Below are positions 1 through 7,648 of a DNA stretch of 64,000 bases, piece by piece. The DNA is from Knufia peltigerae (taxonomy: Eukaryota > Ascomycota > Eurotiomycetes > Chaetothyriales > Trichomeriaceae), in contig JAPDRN010000070.1 in assembly GCA_030247855.1 (NCBI GenBank), positions 79,485 through 143,484 of the forward strand, in the 5' to 3' direction. Each line of letters begins with the position of its first letter. Position 1 is the first letter of the stretch. The position numbers and the translations under genes were made by a program. A model generated the notes under the pieces. The model searched no databases, was not told where the DNA came from, and worked only from the letters and a program-made list of their open reading frames with translations.

Positions 1-2
1 GC

Positions 3-59
3 CAGGACCCGAAGATCTGGCAGGTACTTGGGAAGGCGTTGCAGACGCGAGAGGGATGA
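3..59 (+). CDS. possible 3' end of an upstream gene (partial)
   Basis: The third forward frame is open from the left edge to a TGA at 57-59 and encodes about 18 residues ending LGKALQTREG. The next gene runs toward it, so this could be the C-terminus of a rightward gene cut by the window edge. The piece is too short to name or to confirm. Confidence 0.3.
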   Translation, partial: QDPKIWQVLGKALQTREG

Positions 60-92
60 CTGGCGATTGACGGGCTGTTGACTACCCCGGGC

Positions 93-566
93 TCAATGGG
101 CGAGGTAGGTCTCTGCCGGGATGTCCAGAAGCTCCGGACCCGAAAGCGCGGCGCCCTGTAGATCGGCGCCCGTATTCAAGGCATTGTCGATCGCATTGAG
201 CGAAGAACTGCGCTGGCAGATCGCCCGGAACGCGGCGCGTGGCCCTTCGTGGTACATGGCCAGGGCGCGCTGCAGACCGGCAGCGAATACAGGCTCACGG
301 TCGAGCGGTAGTTCATGCAGCTCGCCCTGTGCGTCGGAGACGGTGAAGGTACCGGGCAGTTGCACGCCCAGTTCCATATGTCCGATCAAGGCCATGGCGA
401 ATGCTTCAGGCAGCCACACCAGCAGGCGGCGCATCGGCCCGTGTTCGCTGCCGAGCGCGAGCAGTGCCCGCTCGGCCTGCTCCTCATCCACGTCCTCCCG
501 TCCGAGCAATGTCAGCGCCAGTTCGAAGGCTTCCGTCGATGGCATCGGGGGTGTGCGAGGGTCCAT
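93..566 (-). CDS. hypothetical protein
   Basis: This 157-residue soluble protein has no signal peptide or membrane segment that I can see. It is rich in Ala, Leu and Glu, mostly predicted helical, and starts MDPRTPPMPSTEAF. The C-terminal part has a TGADLQGAALSGPELLD stretch with a loose pentapeptide-like rhythm. It is transcribed away from the methyltransferase at 684, so 567-683 should hold two divergent promoters. I do not recognise the family and assign no function. GC and codon pattern match the neighbouring chromosome. Confidence 0.65.
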   Translation of the reverse strand: MDPRTPPMPSTEAFELALTLLGREDVDEEQAERALLALGSEHGPMRRLLVWLPEAFAMALIGHMELGVQLPGTFTVSDAQGELHELPLDREPVFAAGLQRALAMYHEGPRAAFRAICQRSSSLNAIDNALNTGADLQGAALSGPELLDIPAETYLAH

Positions 567-683
567 TCGCGATCTCTGGAATGCAGGCAGGCGCAGACCT
601 TAAGCAAAGGCGGGCGTTCATGCAATCGGCACTTGCGGAGCACGGTAAAGTAGACGTTCGCCATTGCTTCAGGAATCCTTCTG

Positions 684-1367
684 ATGTCCTTCTCCGACCC
701 CCACGCCGTCGCCCGCTACGCCGACGGCCCGCTGAGGCAGGTGCCGGGTTTCCTCGGACTGCAGCAGATGAGCCACCTGCTGCTGGCCGAACACGTACCC
801 GATGATGGCCAGGTGCTGGTGCTCGGCGCAGGCGGCGGCCTGGAACTCAAGGCCTTCGCAGAAGCGCACCCGCACTGGCGGATGCTCGGCGTCGATCCTG
901 CCGCGCCAATGCTGGCGCTGGCCGAACAGACCCTGGGGCCGTTGATGGCCCAGGTGACGCTGCTGGAAGGCTACATCGACGATGCAGCGCAGACGGGCTT
1001 CGACGGCGCCACCTGCCTGCTGACCCTGCATTTCCTCACCGTTAAGCAACGCCTGCACACCCTGCGCGAACTGCGGCAACGGCTGCGTCCGGGTGCGCCG
1101 CTGGTAGTAGCCCACCACAGCGTGCCGCAGGACGCGGCCGGCAAGCATCGCTGGCTGCAGCGCTACGCTGCGTTCGGCGAGGCCTCCGGTATTCCACGTG
1201 CCGATGCGCAGCGCGCGGTCGCCGCCATCACCGAGCGTCTGCCGCTGCTGTCGCCCGAGCAGGAAGTGGCGCTGCTGCAGGAGGCTGGCTTCGAGAACGT
1301 GGAATTGTTCTACGCCGGCTTCAGCTTCAAGGGCTGGGTGGCCCATGCGCCGACCGCGCCGGCATAG
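684..1367 (+). CDS. class I SAM-dependent methyltransferase
   Basis: The 227-residue protein has a Rossmann-fold methyltransferase core. The glycine-rich motif I (VLVLGAGGG) lies at about residues 44-52, an acidic residue (GVDP) near 71, and a strand-4 motif (GATCLLTLHFL) near 105. These elements bind S-adenosylmethionine; the methyl acceptor cannot be told from sequence. An AGGAA ribosome site precedes the ATG. It runs convergent with the Qnr-like gene, whose stop is 15 bases away. It resembles small stand-alone cytosolic methyltransferases of unknown substrate. Confidence 0.8.
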   Translation: MSFSDPHAVARYADGPLRQVPGFLGLQQMSHLLLAEHVPDDGQVLVLGAGGGLELKAFAEAHPHWRMLGVDPAAPMLALAEQTLGPLMAQVTLLEGYIDDAAQTGFDGATCLLTLHFLTVKQRLHTLRELRQRLRPGAPLVVAHHSVPQDAAGKHRWLQRYAAFGEASGIPRADAQRAVAAITERLPLLSPEQEVALLQEAGFENVELFYAGFSFKGWVAHAPTAPA

Positions 1368-1382
1368 CACCGCCACGCACGC

Positions 1383-2030
1383 TCAAGGCACCACGGTGAT
1401 GCCGATCCGCTGCATCAGCAGCGCCACCTGCTGCACATCCAGCGTGGCGCCACGCAGGTTGGTGCTGCGCACGTCCAGCTCACCCAGTTCGGAGTTGGTC
1501 AGGTCGCAATCGGTGAAGTTGGCCGCGCTCCAGTCGATGCCATCGAACTGGCCGCCGGACAGATCCGACCCTGCAAAACTGGCACCGCTGACGTTGGCCC
1601 CGTCCCAGCGGTTTTCCCACAGCTCGCACTTCTCCAGCGTCACCCGCGAGAAATTGGCATAACGCAGGTTGGATTTCTTGATGAAGGCGCTGCAGAACCA
1701 GCTGCGCGTGGTGATCTGGTTCATGAAACTGGCGTTGCTGAAATCGGCGCCCTGCGCGCGGCATTCGCTGATTTCCAGCCCCAGCGCCTTGATGAAGTTG
1801 AAGTTGCACATGCTGATGTCGCACTGGCGGAAGCTGGCTTCCTTCAACGTGGCACCACTGAAACGGCATCCGATGCGCGTATCGGCATCGTAGAAACCGC
1901 AGTTCACGAACTCGGTGGCGGTGAGGTCAGCGCCGGAGAAATCGCACTCGAGGAACTGCTGGTCGACCACCTTCCGGCCGGTGAACTGATCGGCGCCGAT
2001 GCGCTGCTTGTGGTGAACGGTGGAAGACAT
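1383..2030 (-). CDS. qnr: Qnr-family pentapeptide repeat protein (SmQnr-like)
   Basis: The 215-residue protein consists almost entirely of A(D/N)LXX-type pentapeptides, such as CDFSGADL and CDLTNSELGELD. These form a right-handed beta helix that mimics DNA and shields gyrase and topoisomerase IV from fluoroquinolones. Family blocks such as GCxF, RAQGADF, TTRxWFCSA, LEKCELWENRW and GSDLSGG are all present, as is the single glycine break between the two coils. The ATG at 2030 (MSSTVHHKQ) fits the family start; a longer reading to 2108 has no family support. S. maltophilia carries such a gene on its chromosome. It lies downstream of, and in the same direction as, the PepSY gene. Confidence 0.88.
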   Translation of the reverse strand: MSSTVHHKQRIGADQFTGRKVVDQQFLECDFSGADLTATEFVNCGFYDADTRIGCRFSGATLKEASFRQCDISMCNFNFIKALGLEISECRAQGADFSNASFMNQITTRSWFCSAFIKKSNLRYANFSRVTLEKCELWENRWDGANVSGASFAGSDLSGGQFDGIDWSAANFTDCDLTNSELGELDVRSTNLRGATLDVQQVALLMQRIGITVVP

Positions 2031-2231
2031 GCAGGGTTCCGTGCCGGGAGCCCCGCCATGATGCCGCGCCCGACGGTCCTTTGGTAGGGCGCGGCCACCC
2101 CGGTTCACGACTGCTGCAGCCAGGATGTGTACAGCACCAAGGCGGGCTCTTCAGCGGCCCGGCGGATCGGTCGATGCACGCGAGCGCGGCTGATGTCCCT
2201 GTCATGTGCTGGAGAACGCGGGCGTCCACCA
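2031..2231. other. intergenic region upstream of the Qnr-like gene
   Basis: These 201 bases separate the PepSY gene stop from the Qnr-like start. I see no convincing ORF, no clear sigma-70 promoter and no LexA-type palindrome. No regulator gene lies next to the Qnr-like gene. Confidence 0.4.
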
Positions 2232-3785
2232 TCAGAGGAGAGGCAGGTCTCTACGACTGCGCTCAGAGAACGGAGCATGCCAATGACGCTTGCGTCGGAA
2301 TGTCATCCGCAATCGCCGATAGCCGATCATCGTGGCCGTCGTGCACAGCGCGGTGCCCGCCAGACTAAGCAACAGCAGCACGACCAGGCGGCTGTTCTGC
2401 TGCCGCAACAGCGCGGGTAGATCCCAGCTTTGCAGGAAGGAAAACAGCCAGCGACCCGCGCGCTCGCGCTTGCCCATCGTCAACAGCGGATCGCCGGTAG
2501 CCAGGTCGACATAGACGCGGGTTGCTTCAGCATCATCGAAGTCAGCCATCGCCACCGGAAAACGACGTACTGCGGCGCCATTCATCGCCTCCGCAGTGCG
2601 CGGATAGAAGTAGGCATCGGGCGCCTGCAGTAGGGTGAATCTGCGCAGGCGCGCGTCTGACATCGCCTCTACCCTGCCTTGCAGCCAGTCTGCACCGAAT
2701 GCAGTGGACACCTGCAGTGCGCCGCCCCGCTCTCTGACCACGCGCGAATCGGCATTGCCATCCAGCACCACCGCGAACAGTTCAACGCCGATGCGTCGCC
2801 ACTGGATCTCGACCGGCACGAACTGCGCCGTATGTACTGCAGCCAGTACCGCAGCTGGCTGCGCGATGACACCAGTACCCCCCGGCACTTCACCCTGATA
2901 GCGCGCAACGTCGAGCGAGGCGCGAGAGCTGCTGAACACTCCAAGCGGGTTCATCGACATCAACCCGCTGAAGATCCAGGTGAACACGAATGCGCTCGCC
3001 ATCAAGCCGATCAGGTGATGCCAGCGCATCCACGGCTCCTGGTACGGCGTCTTCGACCCAGACCGGTACTGCCCGCGAAATCGCCAGCGCCAGATGCCGA
3101 CCACGATCCCGCTGATCGCGGCCACGGTGCACAGCGCCGATAGCACGATCATCGTCCAGGTCCATATCGGGTCCACCGACTGCATGCGCAGGAAGTACAG
3201 CCAGTGCAACCACGCACCCACATAGTTCCAGCGCTGCTGCAGGCGCGGTGCATCCAGTACGACTTCGCCGGTACGCGAGGACACGTAGACATCACCAGGC
3301 TCTGCGCCACCCACACCGACGCGATACAGCGGTCGATGCGGGTCCAGCGCGCGCGAATGCGTCCAGCGGTCTTCATCCAGCGGCATGGCGCCAAGAAAGG
3401 CAGGCCCGCCGGTGAACTGCGCGGCGGAAACCTCGGCCAGCTGCGCCGATACAGGCGGCAATGCCTGCCCGGTAAGCGCCGACCACGCGCCCACGTTCGC
3501 CCCGGAGCGCACCGCGTAGGCGGGTTCGCCACGCAGCGTCGTCAACACGATTCGCTCAGGCTCCTGTCGCACGGCGTCCGGCAGCACGGAAAGTGCCTGC
3601 CAACCGCGCGCGTCGGCCAATGCGGGCAGCGCAGCCAACCGCTCCGCTGGCGTCAGCTTCGGGTAACCGATGAACAGCATCACCATGCCGCTGACGAACC
3701 ACAGCAACATCAGCAGGCACCCACTGATGCCCAGCCAACGGTGCACCAGGTAGGTCCAGCGCTTGGCAGTGGATCGCAGCGACAT
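2232..3785 (-). CDS. PepSY-associated membrane protein (probable reductase of the TonB locus)
   Basis: This 517-residue membrane protein has an N-terminal helix at about residues 14-36 (WLGISGCLLMLLWFVSG). Further helices lie in the middle and a last one near the C-terminus (LVVLLLLSLAGTALC). Histidines in or beside helices (VHRWLG, MRWHHLIG) match PepSY-TM proteins, which reduce ferric-siderophore iron or move electrons at the inner membrane. The ATG at 3785 has a GAGGA site. It lies 11 bases after the TonB receptor gene, so the two are surely co-transcribed and probably act in one uptake path. Confidence 0.8.
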   Translation of the reverse strand: MSLRSTAKRWTYLVHRWLGISGCLLMLLWFVSGMVMLFIGYPKLTPAERLAALPALADARGWQALSVLPDAVRQEPERIVLTTLRGEPAYAVRSGANVGAWSALTGQALPPVSAQLAEVSAAQFTGGPAFLGAMPLDEDRWTHSRALDPHRPLYRVGVGGAEPGDVYVSSRTGEVVLDAPRLQQRWNYVGAWLHWLYFLRMQSVDPIWTWTMIVLSALCTVAAISGIVVGIWRWRFRGQYRSGSKTPYQEPWMRWHHLIGLMASAFVFTWIFSGLMSMNPLGVFSSSRASLDVARYQGEVPGGTGVIAQPAAVLAAVHTAQFVPVEIQWRRIGVELFAVVLDGNADSRVVRERGGALQVSTAFGADWLQGRVEAMSDARLRRFTLLQAPDAYFYPRTAEAMNGAAVRRFPVAMADFDDAEATRVYVDLATGDPLLTMGKRERAGRWLFSFLQSWDLPALLRQQNSRLVVLLLLSLAGTALCTTATMIGYRRLRMTFRRKRHWHAPFSERSRRDLPLL

Positions 3786-3796
3786 GGCGGCCGTCC

Positions 3797-5935
3797 TCAG
3801 AAGCGATGGTCGAAGGTGAATTCGACGCGCCGGTCGGCGCCCAGCAGCCACTGCGTACTGGTGTAGTACGCCGTGGCGTAGTACGCCTTGTCGAACATGT
3901 TGAACACGCGCGCGGTCACCCGTGTACGCGGCGCGGCCTGCCAGGTCAGGGCCAGGTCGGTGGTGGTGTAGCCCGGCAGCTGCAGCGTGTTGGCGTTGTC
4001 GGCATAGCGCTTGCCCACGTAGCGCACGCCGCTGGCCACGCTCCAGTCGGGCAGGACCTGCCAGCTCAACCAGACGTTGGCCAGGCGCTCGGCCACGTTC
4101 GGCGGCACGCTGCCATCACGCGAGACAGTCACCGCCGGCGTGCCGGTGGCTTCCAGGAAATCCTCGAACTCGGCCTTGAGCACGGTCGCGTTGGCATCCA
4201 GCGACCACTGCGGCGCGAAGGCCCAGTTCAACGAGGCTTCGATTCCCTTCGAGGCCTGTGCACCCACCTGCACGCGACGGTCCGGTTGCAACGGGTCACG
4301 GCTGAGCAACCCGGTCTTGCGGATGCGATAGGCCGCCAGCGTCCATTCCCCCCCATCGAAGGCCTGCTTCATGCCGACCTCGATCTGCTTGCCCTTGGCC
4401 AGATCGAACACGCCGTTGGCCGGGCTGATCATCAACAGCCCGCTGACCGGGTCTGCCGCCTGCGAGTACTGCGCATAGAGGGTCAATGATGGTTGCAGCG
4501 CGAAGACCGTGCCCGCGCGCCAGCCGGTGCTGCTGTAGGTCCTGGAGAACGCACGCTGGCCGCTGACCAGGTCATTGCGGTCGATCGTCGCGCGATCGTG
4601 GCGCACGCCAGCAAGCACCGACCAACGCTCGCTCAGTTCCAGCCGGTCTTCCACGAACAGCGCGACCTGCTCGGCGCTGTTGCGGTAGCGCGGCAGGTTG
4701 GGGGCATCGCTGACGAACCCGCCGGGCACCGGGTTGAAGGGATCCACCGGCCCCGAGCTGCCCGCATAGGTGTTGTTGGTGTGCTTGAAATGCGCACGGT
4801 TGGCATCGAAGCCAACGGCGAAACTGTTCGGCAGACCACCTGCATTGCCCAGCAGGCGCAACGTGGAGGTCAGTCCGGTCTGGTCCTGGTTGTGGGTGAT
4901 CTGGGTGTTGCCGGAACGATCGATCAGGCCGGTGCGATCGTTGTAGACATAGGCCTCGGCGTTGCGCCAATCGCGCTGGCTGTCGATCTGGTAGGCGCGC
5001 GTGCGCCACTCCACGTTCTCGTTCGGCGTCCACAGCGCGTCCAGCTGGGTCCAACGGTCGCGGAAACGGATCACGCTGTCGGCCACGTTGTAGTTCTCGT
5101 GGCGCAGTGCATCCAGCTGTCTGCCATCGATCAACGGCGTACCGAAGTAGCGCATCGGCTTCTGGTAGCCCTGCGCATGGGCCAGCGTGAACTGCAGATC
5201 CGCCCGTGGCTGCCACAGCAACGCACCGGAAAACGTAGCATCGCCGTTGTGGCCGCGGTCGACCCAGCCGCTGCTGTAGTTGCCGCTGACGTCCACCCGG
5301 TAGGCCAGCGCCGGCGTGAGCGCACCGCCACTGCCGAATCCGAGGCGCGCAGTATCTTCGCTGCCCACGGTGACGCTGATCTCGTTCTCGATGGCACCGC
5401 GCGAGGGCTTCTTCGGCACGATGTTGACCACGCCGCCGATGGCGCCATCGCCATGGATAACCGAGGCCGGCCCGCGCAGCACTTCGATGCGCTCGATCGA
5501 CCAGGTATCGAACGGAAAGGTGATGCCTACGCCGCCGTACTGGCGTAGACCGTCGTACAGGCGCATCACCGAGGCGCCATCGGTGAAGCCACGGCTGGAC
5601 AGCGCACTCAGGCCGTTGCCCGGATGGGGCATGGCACTGATCGCGCCGGCCCGGGTGATCGCGTCGTTGAGATTGGAATCACCGCGCTGTTCCAGTTGCG
5701 CGCGCGAAATCACGGTCAGGCTGGCCGGGGTCTGCAGCACGCTCAGGCCGAGGGCCGAGCCGGTGCTGGCGGTGGAGGACAGCGCACCGCTGCGGGTATC
5801 GACCACGCGGACGGTATCCAGGGTGATCGGCGCCACGGCATCTGCGGCAAGCGCAGGCGTCGCCTGCAGGAAGGACGCGCACAACGCAGGCAGCGTCGCC
5901 CAGCGTAGCGGGGCGAAGTTGGGGGTGGTTTTCAT
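3797..5935 (-). CDS. TonB-dependent siderophore-type outer membrane receptor
   Basis: The 712-residue protein has a signal peptide ending near ATPALAADA. A plug domain follows at about residues 40-200 with IERIEVLRGPASVIHGDGAIGG, then a beta barrel that ends in the terminal Phe typical of outer-membrane proteins (VEFTFDHRF). A TonB-box-like stretch (ITLDTVRVVD) follows the signal. It imports a chelated metal, most likely a ferric siderophore, using TonB-ExbBD energy. The ATG at 5935 is chosen because the signal peptide starts there; the open frame upstream lacks signal features. I see no clear Fur box. Confidence 0.88.
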   Translation of the reverse strand: MKTTPNFAPLRWATLPALCASFLQATPALAADAVAPITLDTVRVVDTRSGALSSTASTGSALGLSVLQTPASLTVISRAQLEQRGDSNLNDAITRAGAISAMPHPGNGLSALSSRGFTDGASVMRLYDGLRQYGGVGITFPFDTWSIERIEVLRGPASVIHGDGAIGGVVNIVPKKPSRGAIENEISVTVGSEDTARLGFGSGGALTPALAYRVDVSGNYSSGWVDRGHNGDATFSGALLWQPRADLQFTLAHAQGYQKPMRYFGTPLIDGRQLDALRHENYNVADSVIRFRDRWTQLDALWTPNENVEWRTRAYQIDSQRDWRNAEAYVYNDRTGLIDRSGNTQITHNQDQTGLTSTLRLLGNAGGLPNSFAVGFDANRAHFKHTNNTYAGSSGPVDPFNPVPGGFVSDAPNLPRYRNSAEQVALFVEDRLELSERWSVLAGVRHDRATIDRNDLVSGQRAFSRTYSSTGWRAGTVFALQPSLTLYAQYSQAADPVSGLLMISPANGVFDLAKGKQIEVGMKQAFDGGEWTLAAYRIRKTGLLSRDPLQPDRRVQVGAQASKGIEASLNWAFAPQWSLDANATVLKAEFEDFLEATGTPAVTVSRDGSVPPNVAERLANVWLSWQVLPDWSVASGVRYVGKRYADNANTLQLPGYTTTDLALTWQAAPRTRVTARVFNMFDKAYYATAYYTSTQWLLGADRRVEFTFDHRF

Positions 5936-6053
5936 GTGTTCACGGCATGCAAGGCCGCCCCGTACTGCGAGGCAGCAGAAAGAAAGGCGCACGCAGTAGT
6001 GCCAGGCCAGGCCTGGCAACCAGGAAACATCAATCAGCGCGTGCGCGAAGCGC

Positions 6054-6494
6054 TCAGACGGCCAACAGCACCGGTGGCCCACGCGCTCCCAACGTGCCGC
6101 AGATCGGCTGCGGCAACGTCTGCACCGCACCGCGCAGCGCGCGGCAGACCGGTGCCAGCGGCATCATCAACAGCAGCGCCGCCGCCAGCAGGGTGATCAG
6201 TCGTGCGGCGATCAGGCAGTAATCGCAGTCCACACCCATTTCATGGTCGGCATGTGGATCAGCGGGCGGCTTCTGTGCGGCCTCGCCGTGCTCCATCGCC
6301 ATGGCGTGATGGTCGTGATGCCCTTCCATCGCGTGCTGGGTATGTGCGGCGTGGTCCATGACCACCACCGGTGCGGCAGTCGCAACAACGTGCCCATGCA
6401 CCAGCCAGCGGCTCACAAGCGGGGCGAACAGCACCAACAGCATGGCGAGCCATGCCAAGGTCTGGAACCGGTGGTGGAGAACAGAGCGGCGCAC
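6054..6494 (-). CDS. DUF2946-family metal-locus protein
   Basis: The 146-residue protein has an N-terminal hydrophobic segment (LAWLAMLLVLFAPLVS). A His/Met/Asp-rich loop follows at about residues 45-85 (MDHAAHTQHAMEG, HHDHHAMAMEHGE), then a Cys pair (CDYC) and a second hydrophobic helix. DUF2946 proteins usually sit beside TonB receptors and are thought to bind copper or another metal. It is first in the likely operon with the receptor and PepSY protein, 118 bases upstream of the receptor start. The metal is an inference from the His/Met-rich loop. Confidence 0.75.
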   Translation of the reverse strand: MRRSVLHHRFQTLAWLAMLLVLFAPLVSRWLVHGHVVATAAPVVVMDHAAHTQHAMEGHHDHHAMAMEHGEAAQKPPADPHADHEMGVDCDYCLIAARLITLLAAALLLMMPLAPVCRALRGAVQTLPQPICGTLGARGPPVLLAV

Positions 6495-6670
6495 CCGGCC
6501 ATTCTACGAGCCCGGGGCCAACCTTGGACCACGTTCAGGGTTGCCACCCCGGTCCTGCGACATCGTGTCGCAGGCAGTTCCATGCCGATCGTTGTCAGGT
6601 GCCGATATCGCCGGAAAGGGACGGACGGGCGCCTGGTGTGACCGGCCCCTTCCGTCCCCTGGCGGCAACG

Positions 6671-6925
6671 CTAGAACCGTGCCGGTTGCTGCACAGCGCG
6701 TTCCAGGAACATGACGCCCGCCTGCAGGCTGTTGCGGGCGTTCTCCAACCAGCGCTCCGGATCGGCTACCGCGAATCGCTCCTGTGCATCCACATCCCCG
6801 GAGTCAGCCAGGTCGGCCAACTGCAGATGGATGTGGTGCTCCACCAGGCTCATCAATACGGCGAGCTCGGCCGATACCCCGGCGATGCGTTCGGTGAAGC
6901 CAGCGTCGTTGCTGTTCAGAGACAT
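6671..6925 (-). CDS. small phage protein, Acb2/Tad1-hairpin-like
   Basis: This 84-residue acidic helical protein starts at the ATG at 6925, which has a CAGGGGAC ribosome site; the longer frame to 7048 lacks support. Its C-terminal part (ERWLENARNSLQAGVMFLER, then AVQQPARF) has the RW...AR..LQ.G.M.L.RAV.QP..F pattern of the Acb2/Tad1 helical-hairpin family. That family sequesters cyclic nucleotides and blocks CBASS defence. The N-terminal helix is less typical, so the call is tentative. It is last in a leftward group of small genes, divergent from the primase. Confidence 0.45.
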   Translation of the reverse strand: MSLNSNDAGFTERIAGVSAELAVLMSLVEHHIHLQLADLADSGDVDAQERFAVADPERWLENARNSLQAGVMFLERAVQQPARF

Positions 6926-6936
6926 GTCCCCTGTTC

Positions 6937-7161
6937 CTATGCGTTGCGGTGTTGATGGATGGCTTCGAAACGCTCGGCGCAGGCAGGCCCACAGAACAGT
7001 CTGGCAGGATCGTTTTCGAAGTCTTCGCTGCAGTCCGGGTTTTGGCACTCCCCAGTAGGTTTGAGAGAGGCAACGTTGCCGGCCCGCACTGCGTGCTGGG
7101 CCAAGGCGCGTTGCAGGTGGCGCGCTTCCAGTTCCTGCGCTTCGTCGATGGTGTCCATCAT
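6937..7161 (-). CDS. small zinc-finger phage protein (TraR/DksA-like)
   Basis: The 74-residue protein has an N-terminal acidic helix of the TraR type (DTIDEAQELEARHLQRAL). A four-cysteine zinc site follows (CQNPDC, then CGPAC). TraR-like phage proteins bind RNA polymerase, but this finger has unusual CX4C and CX3C spacing, so the role is open. The stop is 11 bases upstream of the Acb2-like gene start and probably shares its transcript. Confidence 0.6.
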   Translation of the reverse strand: MMDTIDEAQELEARHLQRALAQHAVRAGNVASLKPTGECQNPDCSEDFENDPARLFCGPACAERFEAIHQHRNA

Positions 7162-7173
7162 GCCAGTCGTATT

Positions 7174-7275
7174 TTATCGGGGGGTGGTCGCACCGATTGA
7201 GAACGTCGCGACCGTCGTGCGCGGCATCGGCACGGCATCGGACATGCGTACTTCATCGGGTTCGTTTTCAAACAT
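7174..7275 (-). CDS. small hypothetical phage protein
   Basis: This 33-codon gene starts at an ATG at 7275 with a strong AAGGAG ribosome site seven bases upstream. It reads MFENEPDEVRMSDAVPMPRT and ends twelve bases before the zinc-finger gene start. Its position and ribosome site suggest it is the first gene of the leftward early operon. No family is recognised. Confidence 0.45.
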   Translation of the reverse strand: MFENEPDEVRMSDAVPMPRTTVATFSIGATTPR

Positions 7276-7648
7276 GCGGACTCCTTGTGCATGGCGCCCG
7301 GGTCGGGCGTTGAGAGAGGGCGAAGGGCCGTATCGAACGGCACCGGCATCATCGGAAAATGCGTTCTCGCCGGCTGCGACGCATCGTCGCGATGAGGACG
7401 ATCTGCGACCGTCATCGCAGATCCCTCGCTGACAAGGACGCCACGCGAGAGCGGGGATGCAAGGTGTCAAAAGGTGTTGCAAAAACAAGCCCGCTCCGAC
7501 ACCATGATGACGTCACCACCTTCCATCACCCACTGGCCACGTTGCGCCGGGCAGCCGCCGCATGTCCCGCGAACAGCGGGCAGCACACAGCACGTTGGCC
7601 GCAACCGGCCGCTGTGAACCGAACCACGCTTCAAGGGGACCCCGCCGA
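7276..7648. promoter_or_regulatory. divergent control region between leftward and primase operons
   Basis: These 373 bases separate two divergent phage operons. They hold two direct copies of AAGGTGT exactly ten bases apart (7461-7467 and 7471-7477) inside GATGCAAGGTGTCAAAAGG. A TGACGTCA palindrome lies at 7508-7515 within GATGACGTCACC. Both look like binding sites for a phage regulator. No repressor gene is visible nearby. Confidence 0.5.

Noticed and set aside
7158..7415. Minus-strand 85-codon frame overlapping the small leftward genes
   Set aside because: It is out of frame with the 7174-7275 gene, which has the strong AAGGAG site, and it lacks any recognisable feature.
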